DNA of 64,000 nt, taken from NCBI GenBank assembly GCA_026225945.1, contig JAMJFZ010001089.1, positions 6,403,501 through 6,467,500 of the forward strand, given 5' to 3'. Shown one piece after another: positions 1 through 10,984 of the stretch; within the stretch, counting starts at the first letter, position 1, and every line of letters starts with the position of its first letter. The DNA comes from Cricetomys ansorgei. Lineage: Eukaryota > Chordata > Mammalia > Rodentia > Nesomyidae. Position numbers and translations under genes: made by a program. The notes under the pieces were generated by a model. It saw only the letters and a program-made list of their open reading frames with translations, did not search any database and was not told the DNA's origin.

Positions 1-276
1 TTCAGTTACAAGCAGCACTCCAACATGGGGCAAGAGAACAGCAGTGAGTTACAGAGACTCATTGGTGACCTAGCTCAGAAGGAAAGCCTGAATCCAGAGG
101 CTGATTACCTGGAGAGTCTTCTCCAGCCTGTGATGGAGGGGATGCGGGTGGGGGGTTGTCTTCTAAAATTCCACCCAGATGCAGCCCGGAGCATGAAAAC
201 ACATGGCTACTACTGGAGGCTCCAAGCCAATGCAGCACCTCCTCCCTTCACTCAATCCTGGGAACTTTTTAACTAG
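1..276 (+). other. Unrecognised open frame, open at the window start
   Basis: A reading frame is open from base 1 (ATG at 25) to a TAG at 274-276. It encodes a polar N-terminal part and a GYYWRL segment. I do not recognise the product, and no splice site or poly(A) signal supports a gene. It could be the tail of an upstream exon, a pseudogene fragment or chance. Confidence 0.15.
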
Positions 277-1026
277 GCTTCCTGGCTATTTTAAAACCCT
301 GGTGCTTCGGGTTACTTCCTGTAGCTACAAACATCCAGGAGAGTAAGAGAGCACCCCAAATTCAACAGGACTAAAAATGTAAGTAAGTAAAGAAAAAGGA
401 GAGAGGGAGGAGAGCTGGAAATGAACCCAACAAGAAACCTGTGAACTTCATATTTTAAAAAAATTAGTTTAATCCAGACTCTTCCTCTCTCTTTGATACC
501 TCACCAGGCTTTCCTAGATTCAAAAAGTTCCAACCGGCTTATTTGGTTTCTAATTGGGGCCCAGAGGTGATGTCGTGGTAAAATGAATTGTGGGAAAACT
601 ACCTTGGGTTGCATAGGTGAGACTGATGAAATCCTTCCCACAGGTGCTAGAGTGAAGTCAGCTCTCAGTATAGCTGTAAGAGCTTGATGTAATAAAAATA
701 TCTTGATGAAATAAAAGTCGGTTTATGTCCTTCAGTGAGAGTTTAATGGGAATGTGCCCTAAGGACATAAGACTGTTTTGTTGACCTCTGAAACTAACAT
801 ACACCCCAAGATTTATTGGATTTCTTTATTCTGCTTGGTCACCTCCTGAACTTGGAATGTGGGGTAATCTCATGTTCAGGGTAGATTATTGAACCCTCTC
901 TGTTCATTTGGGTCACTCACTGCCCTCTCCTGTTGGGAGATCATGGAACTCAGCATTTAAAAGAATGACCACCTCTAGGGCAATGCAATGACTCAAGGTT
1001 GAAGAAAAAAAATGCAATTGAGTTTT
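277..1026. other. Non-coding flank, nothing recognised
   Basis: AT-rich unique-looking sequence. I see no SINE, long ORF or clear regulatory element. Confidence 0.4.
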
Positions 1027-1289
1027 CAGAGCTGGCTCTGAGGCTAAGAGCACTTGCTGTGCTCACAGAGGACCGGGTTAGGGTTAGGGTTAGGGTTAGG
1101 GTTAGGGTTGCCAGCACCCACAGGACAGTTACAGCTGTCTGTAACTCCAGTTTCAGAGAATCTGATCACCTCTTCAGGACTTCTCCAGCCCAGGCACGCT
1201 CAGGACACACCTACATAAGTGTGGGCAAAACACTTACACATAAAGTAAAACACTTTTACATAAGGTAAAAATGAATCTGAAAAAAAATT
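1027..1289 (+). mobile_element. B2-type SINE carrying a telomeric hexamer array
   Basis: The tRNA-derived head (ctaagagcacttgctgt, cagaggac), body (cagcacccacaggacag, gtctgtaactccag) and A-rich tail identify a B2. At the place where B2 normally reads gggttcaattcccagcaccc, the sequence carries five GGGTTA units plus GGGTTG. Confidence 0.8.
1075..1110 (+). repeat. Interstitial telomeric repeat (GGGTTA)5-GGGTTG
   Basis: Five perfect vertebrate telomere hexamers and a sixth ending in G, 36 bases, sit exactly inside the B box region of the host B2 SINE. Confidence 0.97.
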
Positions 1290-1311
1290 AAAAGGGTATA
1301 ACTATTAAGTT

Positions 1312-1471
1312 TTTTTTATTTATGGGTACGTGTGCTTCTGTGTGCATAAGAAGGTCAAAGGTCAACCCATGGGCGTGTTCTCTCTTTCCGTCATGTGGGT
1401 CCAGGGGATCAAAGTCAGGTGATCAGGCTTGCTGCCAAGTTCCTTTACTTGATGAGTCATCTGGCTGGCCC
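1312..1471 (-). mobile_element. B3/B2-related SINE
   Basis: Reverse-oriented pattern of aggtcaaaggtcaac, gtgggtccaggggatcaaa and catctggctggccc, the complement of a B3 tRNA-like head. Confidence 0.7.
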
Positions 1472-2369
1472 ATACTCACTCTTCTTAAAATGACTAGTAT
1501 TATCCAAAATAATATGAATCATCACAGACATGTCTAGAAGGACCCTTATGGCATTTCAGGCAAGGCACAAGACTCCACCTCAACCAAGCACCAACCACTA
1601 CATCTATAGCTTCATAACCAAAGCCAGCAAGCTGTAAAGTCAAGGAACAGTCAGGTGATTCCAGATGCTTTTGCGCCTGTAGTGTCTGAAGGATTAGAAT
1701 GAAGCCTAGACTGAGGTAAGAGCCAGAACAAAGCTGATGTCACCATCTAGATAAATTAGGAGACAAGACCTTGAGAACGGTCACACCAGTTCAGACAAGC
1801 ATAATTAGGCATTGCCGGCTTTGTGTACTCTTCCCCACAGTGGAGTTCATTGGATGCGTACAGTATCTACCTAGAGGGATACTTAAAAAATTAAGTACAA
1901 GTTAGAGAAGTTGTTTTCCTCTTAGGGAAGATTTTGACTGTAGCAGGGAAGTGATGTGTTCCAAAGCGTTCTGGATAGACACCGGAAAGGTCTTTAAGGA
2001 AAGAGCTATCGGTATTGGAGTCACACTGACAAGGCTTCTACAGCGGAATCACACACAGTACAGCCAGTTCTGGGAGCAGCTAGAGACTGTCACAGTCCTA
2101 AGGATTTTCCCACAGGTCTTTTCTGGTTGCCATTCCCAGGCCCCTGATGCATGGGACACAGAGCTGGGAACCAGCTCACAATTGCATTGGCTTTCACCTG
2201 CTGTGGGAAAACCAACTCTCCGTGCCTCTGACCTCATATCCTGAAAGAGTAATCATGAGTACAGTACCACTATGAAGAGCAGTATACTAACATTCCTGGT
2301 TTAAGCAACAGGAGATAAACTTGCATTTCCCTTTTTGTTTTGACTTTTCCTTATTTTGCTTTACTACTT
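1472..2369. other. Non-coding, nothing recognised
   Basis: Unique-looking sequence. Open frames at 1951-2244 and 2049-2237 lie on opposite strands over the same bases and have no family signature. Confidence 0.35.
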
Positions 2370-2557
2370 TGTTGTTGTTGTTTATTGTGTATGTGTGTGG
2401 GCATGTACATATGCTGTATGTAGCAAGTACATGCTGATGAGAGAACAACTTTCAGCCATCAGTTCTCTCCTGCTACCGAGTGGATGTCAGGGATCGAACT
2501 CCAGTCATCAGGTTTGGCCACAAGCACCTTTATCCGCTGAACCATCTCACCAGCCCT
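2370..2557 (-). mobile_element. B3 SINE
   Basis: Ends with gggatcgaactccagtcatcagg and ccgctgaaccatctcaccagccc, the reverse of a B3 head. Confidence 0.75.
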
Positions 2558-2612
2558 TGATGGTTTTTTTTTTGTTGTTGTTGTTGTTGTTTGGTTGGTT
2601 TTTTTTTTTTTT

Positions 2613-2690
2613 TTTAATGTTGGGAATTGAACCCATGGCTTCCAGCATGCTACGTAAGTGGTCTACCCACTGAGCTAAACTGGGGATTCT
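2613..2690 (-). mobile_element. ID-like SINE with T-rich leader
   Basis: gggaattgaacccatggcttcc and cactgagctaaac are the complement of an ID-type tRNA-like unit; TTG/T-rich runs (2569-2613) precede it as the reversed tail. Confidence 0.6.
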
Positions 2691-4639
2691 CCCTGTATTT
2701 TTAACCAAAATGTGTATGTCTGTGAGTAGGAGGAAGATGAAAGTACAAAATATAAGGATTGTCTGAAAACTACATTATATTGGGTCTATAATTAATATAC
2801 TTTGGGGGAAAAAAGTATGTTTCCTGTAACACATTTGCAGGGACAAATAGCTATCTCTTATAAGTCACTGGTGCCTGGAATCTCCTACAAGGAAACTGGG
2901 AAACGAAAGCATAAGCATTCTGTCGCTGTCCATCTGACTGCTTGATACAAATGATGCTGAGAGCTGCAGACACATGAGTACAGGGCTTCAGGGGTGTCCT
3001 TTTACACCACATGCCGCTGGGCACCAGATGATACAGAACTCAGCAGGTACTGACATCTAATATACTTGATGTGGGCTTAAGGAGGAGGGAGATGGGAGGA
3101 GTAAGATTTCAAATGAAAGACAGTAGTGATGTCATTTTTAGGAAGCATGGGTTTTGGGGATTCCCCCCACTCTGTGTGTGTGAGTGTGTGTGTGTGTTCT
3201 TGATAAATAATTCTTTTATACATTGTCTGAGACTTATTCTTCTGTCTGACCTATGGTGATAAAATCATTCTTCTTCTTTATACATAAAGACACGCCTTTA
3301 AAACTGTTAACAAATCTCAGCTTGTATTCCCAACTATCTGCAACAGAACAGGAACTAAGCCAAGCCCCATCGAGATTAACGTGGGAAAGAAGCCATTTTG
3401 CAGAAGAAGACAGGAAGCCCTTTCTTATCCCACCGTCATCTACCAAACAGAGCATGTGCAGAAACGAAGTCCTCAAAAGACAACCCAGAGTGGGCCAGAT
3501 CTATAAAGTATCATTCGCTGCCTGTCAGGATTCTTCGGGGTTCTTTCCTGGGCTCTCTAGCCCACATTCATCTTTGGGCATGCGTTTCCTTTTTCTCTGT
3601 TTATTTATCAATTTATTATATTTCCACCCTGTGTCTCACTTAAAAGGCAAGGTGTCACCCCCCCCCCCAAACAACTCCTCTCCTCCAGGTTCCGCCTAAC
3701 CTGTTCTCTTAAGCTAATAAAGTAGTCCTGGTGCTTCTTTCTGAGTCTATTACTAAATCCTTGTATGAATGAAACTAAGAGCCTCAAAAGGAAGCCTCGG
3801 TTTCCCTGGTAAAGCTGAAGAGGCAGGAAAATCAGTTGAGGTCAGTCATGAGAGGTCAGCCTGGGCAATAAATTAATTAATTAATTAATTAAGTAAGTAA
3901 TTGAAGCTTCTGAATCTGAGAGTCTCTATGTCTGTAATATTTGAAATTGACTTTGCCTCTCTCTCTTACTTCGCTAGACATCAGAGCACTCTGCTTGCAT
4001 CCTGTGTGGGGAAAACACACAACAAACTTGACATTCAGTAACTTTAGCCTCTATGGTATTTGGGGTGATGGGACACTGTTGGTTCTTTCGGGTGTTTCCT
4101 ATTAAACAACTGACCTTTCTTCAGAACGGCCCATGTTAGGTGGTGAGGTCCTCGTAGTAGTAGTTAATATGCCTTTTTAAAGACCTTCTCTAGCAGTGCA
4201 GAAAATTAATCCCTGGAAAGAATTTGGCTCAACAGTCAGTCATACGCCTTGCTTTAAAGCATACCCAGCCAGTGTGGAGACCGGAGGGGGGGGTGTGGTT
4301 TGGGTAGAAAAAAGGGTTAAGCAATTTATTGTCAAGCACGACATTTTTTATTGACCGAGTCTCTCTCCAGGCAGTGTTCACATGCTCTGAACTGAAGCTT
4401 TTAGCTAGGCAGCGCTGGTTAAGCAAACAAACCCAGTCATTTGACTGCAATGATTAACAGGAAGCTATGGTGAGCAGGCACAGTTAGCAGCTCTGGAGAA
4501 GAGGTTTGACTTTGACGTTCCAGTCATAGTGATTTCCCTGTGGGGACAGCTAGGGTCATTGGCCCTGGGAACCTCCCTGGGGTGGGGTGTTTTTTGTGTA
4601 GTCATTGGATGTAAATTAGTAGGAGGCTGGGCAATGAAG
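2691..4639. other. 5' flank of exon 1A
   Basis: Contains a poly-C run (~3658-3668), an AATT tandem run (~3869-3891) and otherwise unique sequence. Small open frames show no recognisable product. Confidence 0.4.
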
Positions 4640-4841
4640 CTGCTTTGGAAGTTGGTCAATGAAAAATGAAAACAGAAGCAAGCTAGCAAGAGGGAAGGGA
4701 AAAGGGGAAGGACCAAGGAGCTGCCTGCTGCTCGTCAGAACCTACAGCACCTACTCGAAGATGTTACCGGGACTCAGAGAAAACGTAAGTTAAAGGAAGC
4801 TTAGCTCTAAAGACGCTTTGCTCATTTACTGGTTTTGGAAG
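4640..4841 (+). promoter_or_regulatory. Gcnt2: Probable promoter/5' UTR region of exon 1A (CpG-poor)
   Basis: This is the sequence directly upstream of the 1A start. It is purine-rich (AAGAGGGAAGGGAAAAGG around 4686-4705), almost free of CpG, with no clear TATA box. A short upstream ORF starts at ATG 4761 and stops at TAA 4791-4793. A strong donor-like GTAAGT lies at 4785-4790, 57 bases before the start codon. The transcription start cannot be read from sequence. Confidence 0.4.
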
Positions 4842-5760
4842 ATGGGCTCTTGGAATTACTATCTTTTTAGCCTGTCACTTGTTGCTGCCTTGACGTTTGT
4901 ATTTATTTTCAATAGCAAGTTATGGGAGAATCATCATTTCCCAAGGGTGGTTTTCAATGCTTCAGTCTTAACAAAAGTCTGTCTCCAGATGTTAAATGAG
5001 GAGGGGTTTTCTACAGCAGACAGCGTGCTGAAAACCACCCTGGAAAATTTCACCTGTTCTGAGTACAGGGTTCAAAATCACTACATAACAGAAACTCTCT
5101 CTGAAGAAGAAGCTGGCTTCCCTTTGGCTTTCACACTGACCATTCACAAAGACTTTGACACTTTTGAGAGACTCTTCAGGGCGATTTACATGCCCCAGAA
5201 CATCTATTGTGTACATGTGGATAGGAAGGCAACAGAGACCTTCAAAGATGCTGTCCAGCAGTTACTAAGCTGTTTCCCCAATGCCTTTCTGGCCTCCAAA
5301 ATGGAGCCGGTGGTCTATGGTGGCTTCTCCCGGCTCCAGGCTGACTTGAACTGCATAGAAGATCTGGTGGCTTCTGAGGTCCCCTGGAAGTATGTCCTCA
5401 ACACCTGCGGGCAGGATTTCCCCCTGAAAACCAACAAGGAAATAGTTCAATACCTGAAAGGGTTTATTGGGAAGAATCTCACCCCAGGGGTGCTGCCTCC
5501 CAGTCATGCAATTGGAAGGACCAAGTTTATCCACCGGGAACTGTTAAACCTTAAAAATCCCTACGTTCACAAGACAACAAAATTCAAAACCCCACCTCCT
5601 CACAATCTGACCATTTACTTTGGCACTGCCTATGTGGCCCTCACACGTGAATTTGCTAACTTTGTCCTCAAAGACCAACGCTCACTAGACTTACTCTCCT
5701 GGTCCAAGGACACCTATAGTCCCGATGAGCATTTCTGGGTGACACTCAACAGGATTCCTG
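4842..5760 (+). CDS. Gcnt2: Gcnt2 alternative first exon 1A, coding part (I-branching beta-1,6-GlcNAc-transferase isoform A, N-terminal 306 residues)
   Basis: The enzyme transfers GlcNAc from UDP-GlcNAc in beta-1,6 linkage onto linear poly-N-acetyllactosamine, turning i antigen into branched I antigen in the Golgi. The ATG at 4842 was chosen over an upstream in-frame TTG because it has A at -3 and G at +4 and starts MGSW, like human isoform A as I remember it. Visible: short cytoplasmic tail, membrane anchor at residues ~8-24, stem, then the GT14 'Branch' domain from ~75. Conserved motifs include IYCVHVD (121-127), QADLNC (166-171), [12 protein letters not shown] (187-198) and SPDEHFW (293-299); the Glu in the last aligns with the catalytic Glu of GCNT1 (family knowledge). 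N-glycosylation sequons lie at N39, N69, N212 and N255. The exon ends after one base of a Gly codon at donor GTATGT (5761). About 94 C-terminal residues must come from shared exons outside the window, so this exon alone is not a complete enzyme. Confidence 0.95.
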
Positions 5761-5766
5761 GTATGT
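5761..5766 (+). other. Gcnt2: Splice donor of exon 1A
   Basis: GTATGT follows the first base of the Gly codon after LNRIP. The same position and phase are used in exons 1B and 1C. Confidence 0.9.
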
Positions 5767-5824
5767 ATACTCTGTTCCTCTCTCTCCATTCTCCTCTTCC
5801 TCTCAATGGTGTTATTTTTTAAGA

Positions 5825-5931
5825 GACTTGGTCTTGCTATGTTCAGCCCAGGCTGGCCTTGAACTCCTATCTTGACCTCCTACGTATCAGGGATTCTAGT
5901 GATTGCAGATCTGAGCCGCTGTGCCTGTCTT
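5825..5931 (-). mobile_element. B1-type SINE fragment
   Basis: cccaggctggccttgaactc and the following body are the complement of B1. It starts 64 bases past the exon 1A donor. Confidence 0.65.
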
Positions 5932-6508
5932 TGTGTTTTCATGACTAAATATGACTCGATCAATGCTGAATAAGCTTTGCAAAAGATGGTAAAAAAAAAT
6001 GAACATCACAGACTTCTTGGCAGTTTGAAATGTTAGTTTTTGAGTGTGGGGTATTTATTTGTTGTTGTTTTTAATTGCTAGTTTTATTTGTAAATCCTGA
6101 TGTTATACATTGCTAAGCCCAGTGTGTTTTGATATGAGCAAACAGTGTGGATGAATGACAAGCTGCTTAGCCTACTCATGATCTTGTTTTCCTATAATGT
6201 CGGGGCAGGGAGGGGAGAACGCTTGAAAATTGTTGTCTTAGTCGATGTACAGTCACCCTGCTGTGCAGTATTTGCTAAGTTAGTCCTCTGTCTGTCTGGG
6301 ATTTTGTACCCTTAGATCAGCAACTCTCTCTCCCTCCTCACAGCGACCATTTTACTTTCTCTCAATTCCCTTTTCTTCCTTTCTTTCTTTTTCTTTCTTC
6401 GGGAGGGAGTGTCCACATATTTGTGATATCATACAGTATTTTGTCTTTCAGTGTCTGGCTTTGGTCAGTTTGTGTTAATAAATTTCTAAATGTTTATTAA
6501 GAGTCTAT
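5932..6508. other. Intronic sequence, CT-rich part
   Basis: Unique-looking, with a pyrimidine run at ~6360-6401. Nothing else recognised. Confidence 0.35.
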
Positions 6509-6971
6509 TGTTGATTTTTCTCAATGCTCTTTATTAATTACGAGCCATGACAATTCTCAGGGATTCAATACCCAGGCGGCTAGGCAGAGACTTCATTCCA
6601 TGTTCCTTTCACACCCTTCTCTCCTAATTCTTCTGCTCTCTATTCTGCTTCCATTCTGCTTCTATTCTCTCCTTCTGCCTCTCTCTCGCTCCTTTAAACT
6701 TTTCCCCAAGCCCCCTCTCCCTGTCTAGGCCTTCATTACAACACAGTGGTATCTTAGCATATTTGGCCCAGCCACAGACCTTCGGTCACCTTCAACTGTA
6801 AACTGTTAGCCTTTACCTGTGGAGATCTGAGCAGCTACTCCAAGCATAGCACTAGGTGTGAATGCCTAGGAAGCAAGGCCTGTACCCCTGCAAGGCATCA
6901 GGCTTCACATGCTCAAGGCATCAAAGCCCTCTTACAAACCAAAACAGCACACAGGAGTAAAATATCCCACA
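6509..6971 (-). repeat. 3' LTR of the class II provirus
   Basis: Begins TGTTGATTT and ends ATCCCACA on the + strand. Matches 9237-9681 closely, with some substitutions and indels. Confidence 0.85.
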
Positions 6972-8388
6972 ACATCTCACCCTTTTTGTTTATAATAAGA
7001 ACAATATCGACTCAATCAATTGAAGCTTGATATAAAGTTATAGTCTATCAAATATCAAGTCCAAAGTTCAGCAGATTGCTCATGTAGCTCAAAACTCTTT
7101 GATGATTGTGACTGTTCCATAACATCAAGTATCAAATCCAAAGTTCACCAATTGTTAATAAACGTTCAATGTTTAGCAAAATGTTCATGCAATTCAAAAG
7201 TCTTTGATGATTGTAAACTGTCCTATAACATCAAGTATCAAGTTCAAAGTTTACCAATTATTAAGAAAAGTTCACCAACTGTTCATAAAAGTTCAGTGTT
7301 TAGCAAGATGCTCGTGCAGTTCAAATGTCTTTAATGAAAATCAGCTGTAGCAGAAGACAATGTGGTGATCATCAGCAGGTATCTGCATCTGCATCATCAC
7401 AGCTGAGTGCTGTGAAAAGTGTCTCAATTCCACTGGTATGTGGGCTGTTTTGCTCTGGCGTTGCAAAGCAGACTTACTGTCAGCTGCAGAGTCGTCTCCA
7501 AGATGATTTCAGAGGACATGATGGTTTTATGAAGCCAATAGCTTCCCATAACTCCCCTTTTCAAGAAGACTATGCCTGCCTTAGGAGAGAATTAATGAAC
7601 AATGAATCCTACCCATCCCTGGATTACAGATAGCAAGATCAGCACCCTGTCTTAGGTTGATTCATGTCATAATTCTCACTTCCTGCCTCTGACTACCAGC
7701 CTCTTTATTAAGCTGGGGAAATAAATTCTTTGTAGTTACAATCCATGGTCTCTGATCGTTCATAAGGCTGTAAGGAGACCTTTAAGCAATGAGCAAGGCA
7801 GCTAAGAAGTACTTCAGTGGTCCATTTTCGTGGAACTATTGTGGATGAAGGCTGGACAGTAACCTGCACACCCTGATGTCTCTCTTCAGCCCAGTGGTCT
7901 CTGGATACTCTCAGTTGGATGTTTCATTTCTGAAAAGACAAAAACACAACCTTTCCCCAACATGGAGTGGAGTCTCCACCCTCCAGGCTATTATTATTTG
8001 AGCAAAATGCTTAAACATTATCTTTTAAAAATTAAAATTTTTATTATTTGATGTTAAGATTGCCAATTATAGATATATCCTATACCCCTTTCTTTTTTAA
8101 AATTTTAAGCTGAAGTTTTATTTACCATGTATAATTTTAAAATCCAGTAATTTGTCCCTTTTTTGCTGGACAATCATTTAGCATGCCAGCCTCTTAGTTG
8201 TAGGTGTGGCTGATAACAGGACCATCTAGCTACCACAATGCCTTATGGACTTTGTAGTCCATGACAAACCCAGGAAGTTGGGAATTTTTCCAATATTAAC
8301 CATAAACAAAATTCCAAGTACAGATAAAAATAAATCTTTTTTACCAACCTGAGAAAACCAGATATTAAATCCCTGGAGGAACAGAACC

Positions 8389-8433
<45 letters not shown>

Positions 8434-8467
8434 TCAGCAGGATGTATTTTGAAGGTTCTTATTCAGG
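6972..8467 (-). other. Proviral 3' non-coding region with imperfect repeats and poly(T) run
   Basis: Between ~7030 and 7330 the motifs catcaagtatcaa, aagttcacca and tctttgatgattgt recur about every 90-120 bases. A run of 41 T lies at 8392-8432 (A on the proviral sense strand), just after the integrase stop. Confidence 0.6.
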
Positions 8468-8983
8468 TCAGATTTTTATCAATTTTGTTGGTACCCACAG
8501 TTTTTCTTCTCCTGTGGAAAGAAAGGTGAAACGCCTTCCCCAACATAGCACTTTCCCTGGTTTCCATTCTGAGGTTAATACATCTTTAAAGTACACAGGC
8601 TGATCTAGTTCAGCAACTTTCTCTGTGATCCACTGCCTCTCCGCAGCTGCTGTGCCTGTCTCTCTGGCATTCAAAAAGTTTAACATCAGTAAGGCATTAT
8701 GCAATCTGTCTCCAGGGGTTTTCATTTTCCACTTCTGTTTATAAAGCATTTCTTTTAATGTTCGATTGGATCTTTCAATAACTGCTTGCCCTGTAGGATT
8801 GTGTGGTATCCCGGTAATATATTTTATGTTAAAGTAGGCAAAAACCTCCTTCATTTTACTAGAGAGATATGCTGGAGCATTGTCTGTCTTTTTTCCCTGC
8901 GGCTCTCCTCTTTCTGCCAGAGGCCTTACTCTTTTTTGTTTATTTATCCTGCATCTGCTACATTTCTCCTCTGTCTTTTGCAC
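8468..8983 (-). pseudogene. Retroviral integrase fragment (pol C-terminus), deleted
   Basis: The open frame keeps a CxxC pair like the end of the zinc-binding domain, then jumps to the TDNAPAY segment with the second catalytic Asp and, 35 residues later, the catalytic Glu of the DD(35)E triad (AVIERSN). The C-terminal domain ends in a LWVPTKLIKI-like motif. The stretch that should carry the first catalytic Asp is missing, so an internal deletion has removed part of the core. The 171-codon length is well below a complete integrase (~280-300 residues). Closest in style to IAP/betaretroviral integrases. Confidence 0.85.
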
Positions 8984-9236
8984 TGCTCAGGAGCTACGTT
9001 ATCTCCTGAGATAAAGGAAATTAGTAATTACTTTTAAACAGCTTCTTTCTCTTTGCTTTTAAACTTAATATTCTTTCTTTCTCTCTGACTTAACTCCTTT
9101 ATTAACTACCTTTTACTTTGATCTTACTTTACCTTTCCTGTGCCTTCTTTCTTCTTTCCTCTGCCTTTGCTCTTGCTGTCCTGCGTGTCTGTCATTTCGT
9201 CGTTCAGTCTTTCCCGGATTCTTGTCCATTGTCCAT

Positions 9237-9681
9237 CGTTGATTTTTCTCAATGCTCTTTATTAATTACGAGCCATGACAATTCTCAGGGATTCAATACC
9301 CAGGCGGCTAGGCAGAGACTTCATTCCATGTTCCTCTCACACCCTTCTCTCCTGATTCTTCTGCTTCTATTCTGCTGTTTCTATTCTGCTTCTATTCTCT
9401 CCTTCTGCCTCTCTCTCTGCTCCTTTAAACTTTTTCCCAAGCCCCCTCTCCCTGTCTAGGTCTTCATTACAACACAATGGTATCTTAGCATATTTGGTCA
9501 GAGTCTTCTCAGCCACAGACCTTTGATGGTGATCGGTCACCTTCAACTGTAAACACTTAGCCTTTACCTGTGGAGATCTGAGCAGCTACTCCAAGCATAG
9601 CACAGAGGTGTGAATGTGTATGCAAGGCATCAAAGCCCTTTTACAAACCAAAACAGCATGGCAGGAGTAAAATATCCCACA
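9237..9681 (-). repeat. 5' LTR of the class II provirus
   Basis: Pairs with 6509-6971. It has cagagtcttct and tgatggtgat segments absent from the partner, while the partner has an extra ~20-25 base segment near its U3 end. Confidence 0.85.
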
Positions 9682-9954
9682 AGTTTGTATAATACCTTCC
9701 TGATTCATGCATGTAGTCACAAACGACCAGATTCCTCCCATTAAACAGTGGAGTACTAATCCATTCTGTATATATTCCACGTTGCTGTTAATGTGGGAAA
9801 AAGCATCATTACAGGAGTTCTACTCACAGACCCATCCTAGATGTGTCTTTTCTCTTGACACAAGGCAGGAGACTGAGTGAACTTCTCAAAAGGCAGAAAA
9901 AAGTTAAAGCATAATTCCTATTTTAAATTAACACCATTATGAGACAAGGAAAAA

Positions 9955-10085
9955 TGATACACATCATTAATCCAAGCATTTGGGAAACAAAGTCGGGCAG
10001 AGTTCTCTAAGTTCAAGGACAGCCTGGTCTACATAATGAGTACCCGGCCATGCAGGACTAAATGAGGTTCTGTCAATAAATAAAT
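9955..10085 (+). mobile_element. B1 SINE
   Basis: taatccaagcatttgggaaa and cagcctggtctacataatgag, followed by an ATAA/ACAG-rich tail. Confidence 0.65.
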
Positions 10086-10102
10086 AAATAAACAGACAGA
10101 CA

Positions 10103-10320
10103 GATAGTGTTGGAGAAATGGCTCAGCAATTAAGAGCTTGTACTGCTCTTGCAGAGGACGCAAGTCCCAGCACCCACATCAGGTGGCTCACAACTATCCA
10201 AAAATCCAGCTCTAGGGGATCTGATGCCCTCTTCTGGTACCCAAGGGCACTGCACTCACATGCAGATACTCACACAAAGATAACACAAAACATACATATA
10301 ACTAAAGCAAAAACAAAATA
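10103..10320 (+). mobile_element. B2/B3 SINE
   Basis: ggagaaatggctcagcaatt, ctcttgcagaggac, cagcacccacatcaggtgg and A-rich tail. Confidence 0.8.
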
Positions 10321-10439
10321 TTTACTAGAAGAGGGAATAAAATTAAGATGTATAAATACAATTTGAGTGGTGACTTGAAAATTTTTCTGTCATTATCTCA
10401 TGGCTAAATTCCCATCCTTTTAAATGGGAAGCAGGTTGG

Positions 10440-10580
10440 TCCCCTTGGCCCATGCCTATAATCCCAGGATTCAGGAGAGAAAAGGATCTGGAATTCAAGA
10501 TCTTTCTGAGTGATACCAAGAGTTCAAGGCCAGCCTAGGCTACATGTGTCCCTGTCTCCAAAATCCAAACCTTAAAAAAA
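10440..10580 (+). mobile_element. B1-related SINE
   Basis: cctataatcccagg and gttcaaggccagcctaggct with a poly(A) run after it. Confidence 0.65.
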
Positions 10581-10984
10581 AAAAAGTAGGAATGAGATAC
10601 AACCTTTTTTTTTTCTTTCAATCTTTTTCTTTTTCATTTTTTTTTTTAATGTTCATGTTCCTTCCTGTAATAGACTTAGAAACATAGACAACCCCAAGGA
10701 GTTCTAGACCAATGCCTTCTCAGCAGAGACAAAGAAAGAACAAATACTGAAGTGTAGGGGGAAGAGTCTAGGGTCAGCAGACCCGAAATGGTAGAAGCCG
10801 AGGTTCTGGGGACACAGGGGTCAAAGCCAGGGAAGCAGAGGCTGGGGAGTGCTGAAGAAGGAACTCCCTATGTTGGACACATATATGGCCCAGAGTCTCT
10901 TCCCATCCTGACCTGGGAGGTCACAATTGTTACCAGTTTATTGAACAGCAACTGTGGGACTTGTGAATTGCACAGCAATAAGCA

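Larger units (their letters stand above)
6509..9681 (-). mobile_element. Internally deleted class II (IAP/betaretrovirus-like) provirus
   Basis: Two near-identical LTRs flank about 2.3 kb of internal sequence that keeps only an integrase fragment and the 5' leader side. On the - strand the order is 5' LTR (9681-9237), leader, integrase fragment, a 3' non-coding region with imperfect repeats, then 3' LTR (6971-6509). No gag, protease, reverse transcriptase or env is visible. Flanking bases agtcta (left) and agtttg (right) may be a diverged 6-bp target duplication; this is uncertain. It lies antisense to Gcnt2 in the first intron after exon 1A and is plainly non-functional. Confidence 0.85.

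Noticed and set aside
4818..4841. Extended N-terminus of isoform A from an upstream TTG
   Set aside because: No ATG in frame, and the ATG at 4842 has a good context and matches the known N-terminus.
9205..9236. Primer-binding site next to the 5' LTR
   Set aside because: The - strand reads TGGACAAGAATCCGGGA, only loosely like a tRNA-Phe complement; too weak to annotate.
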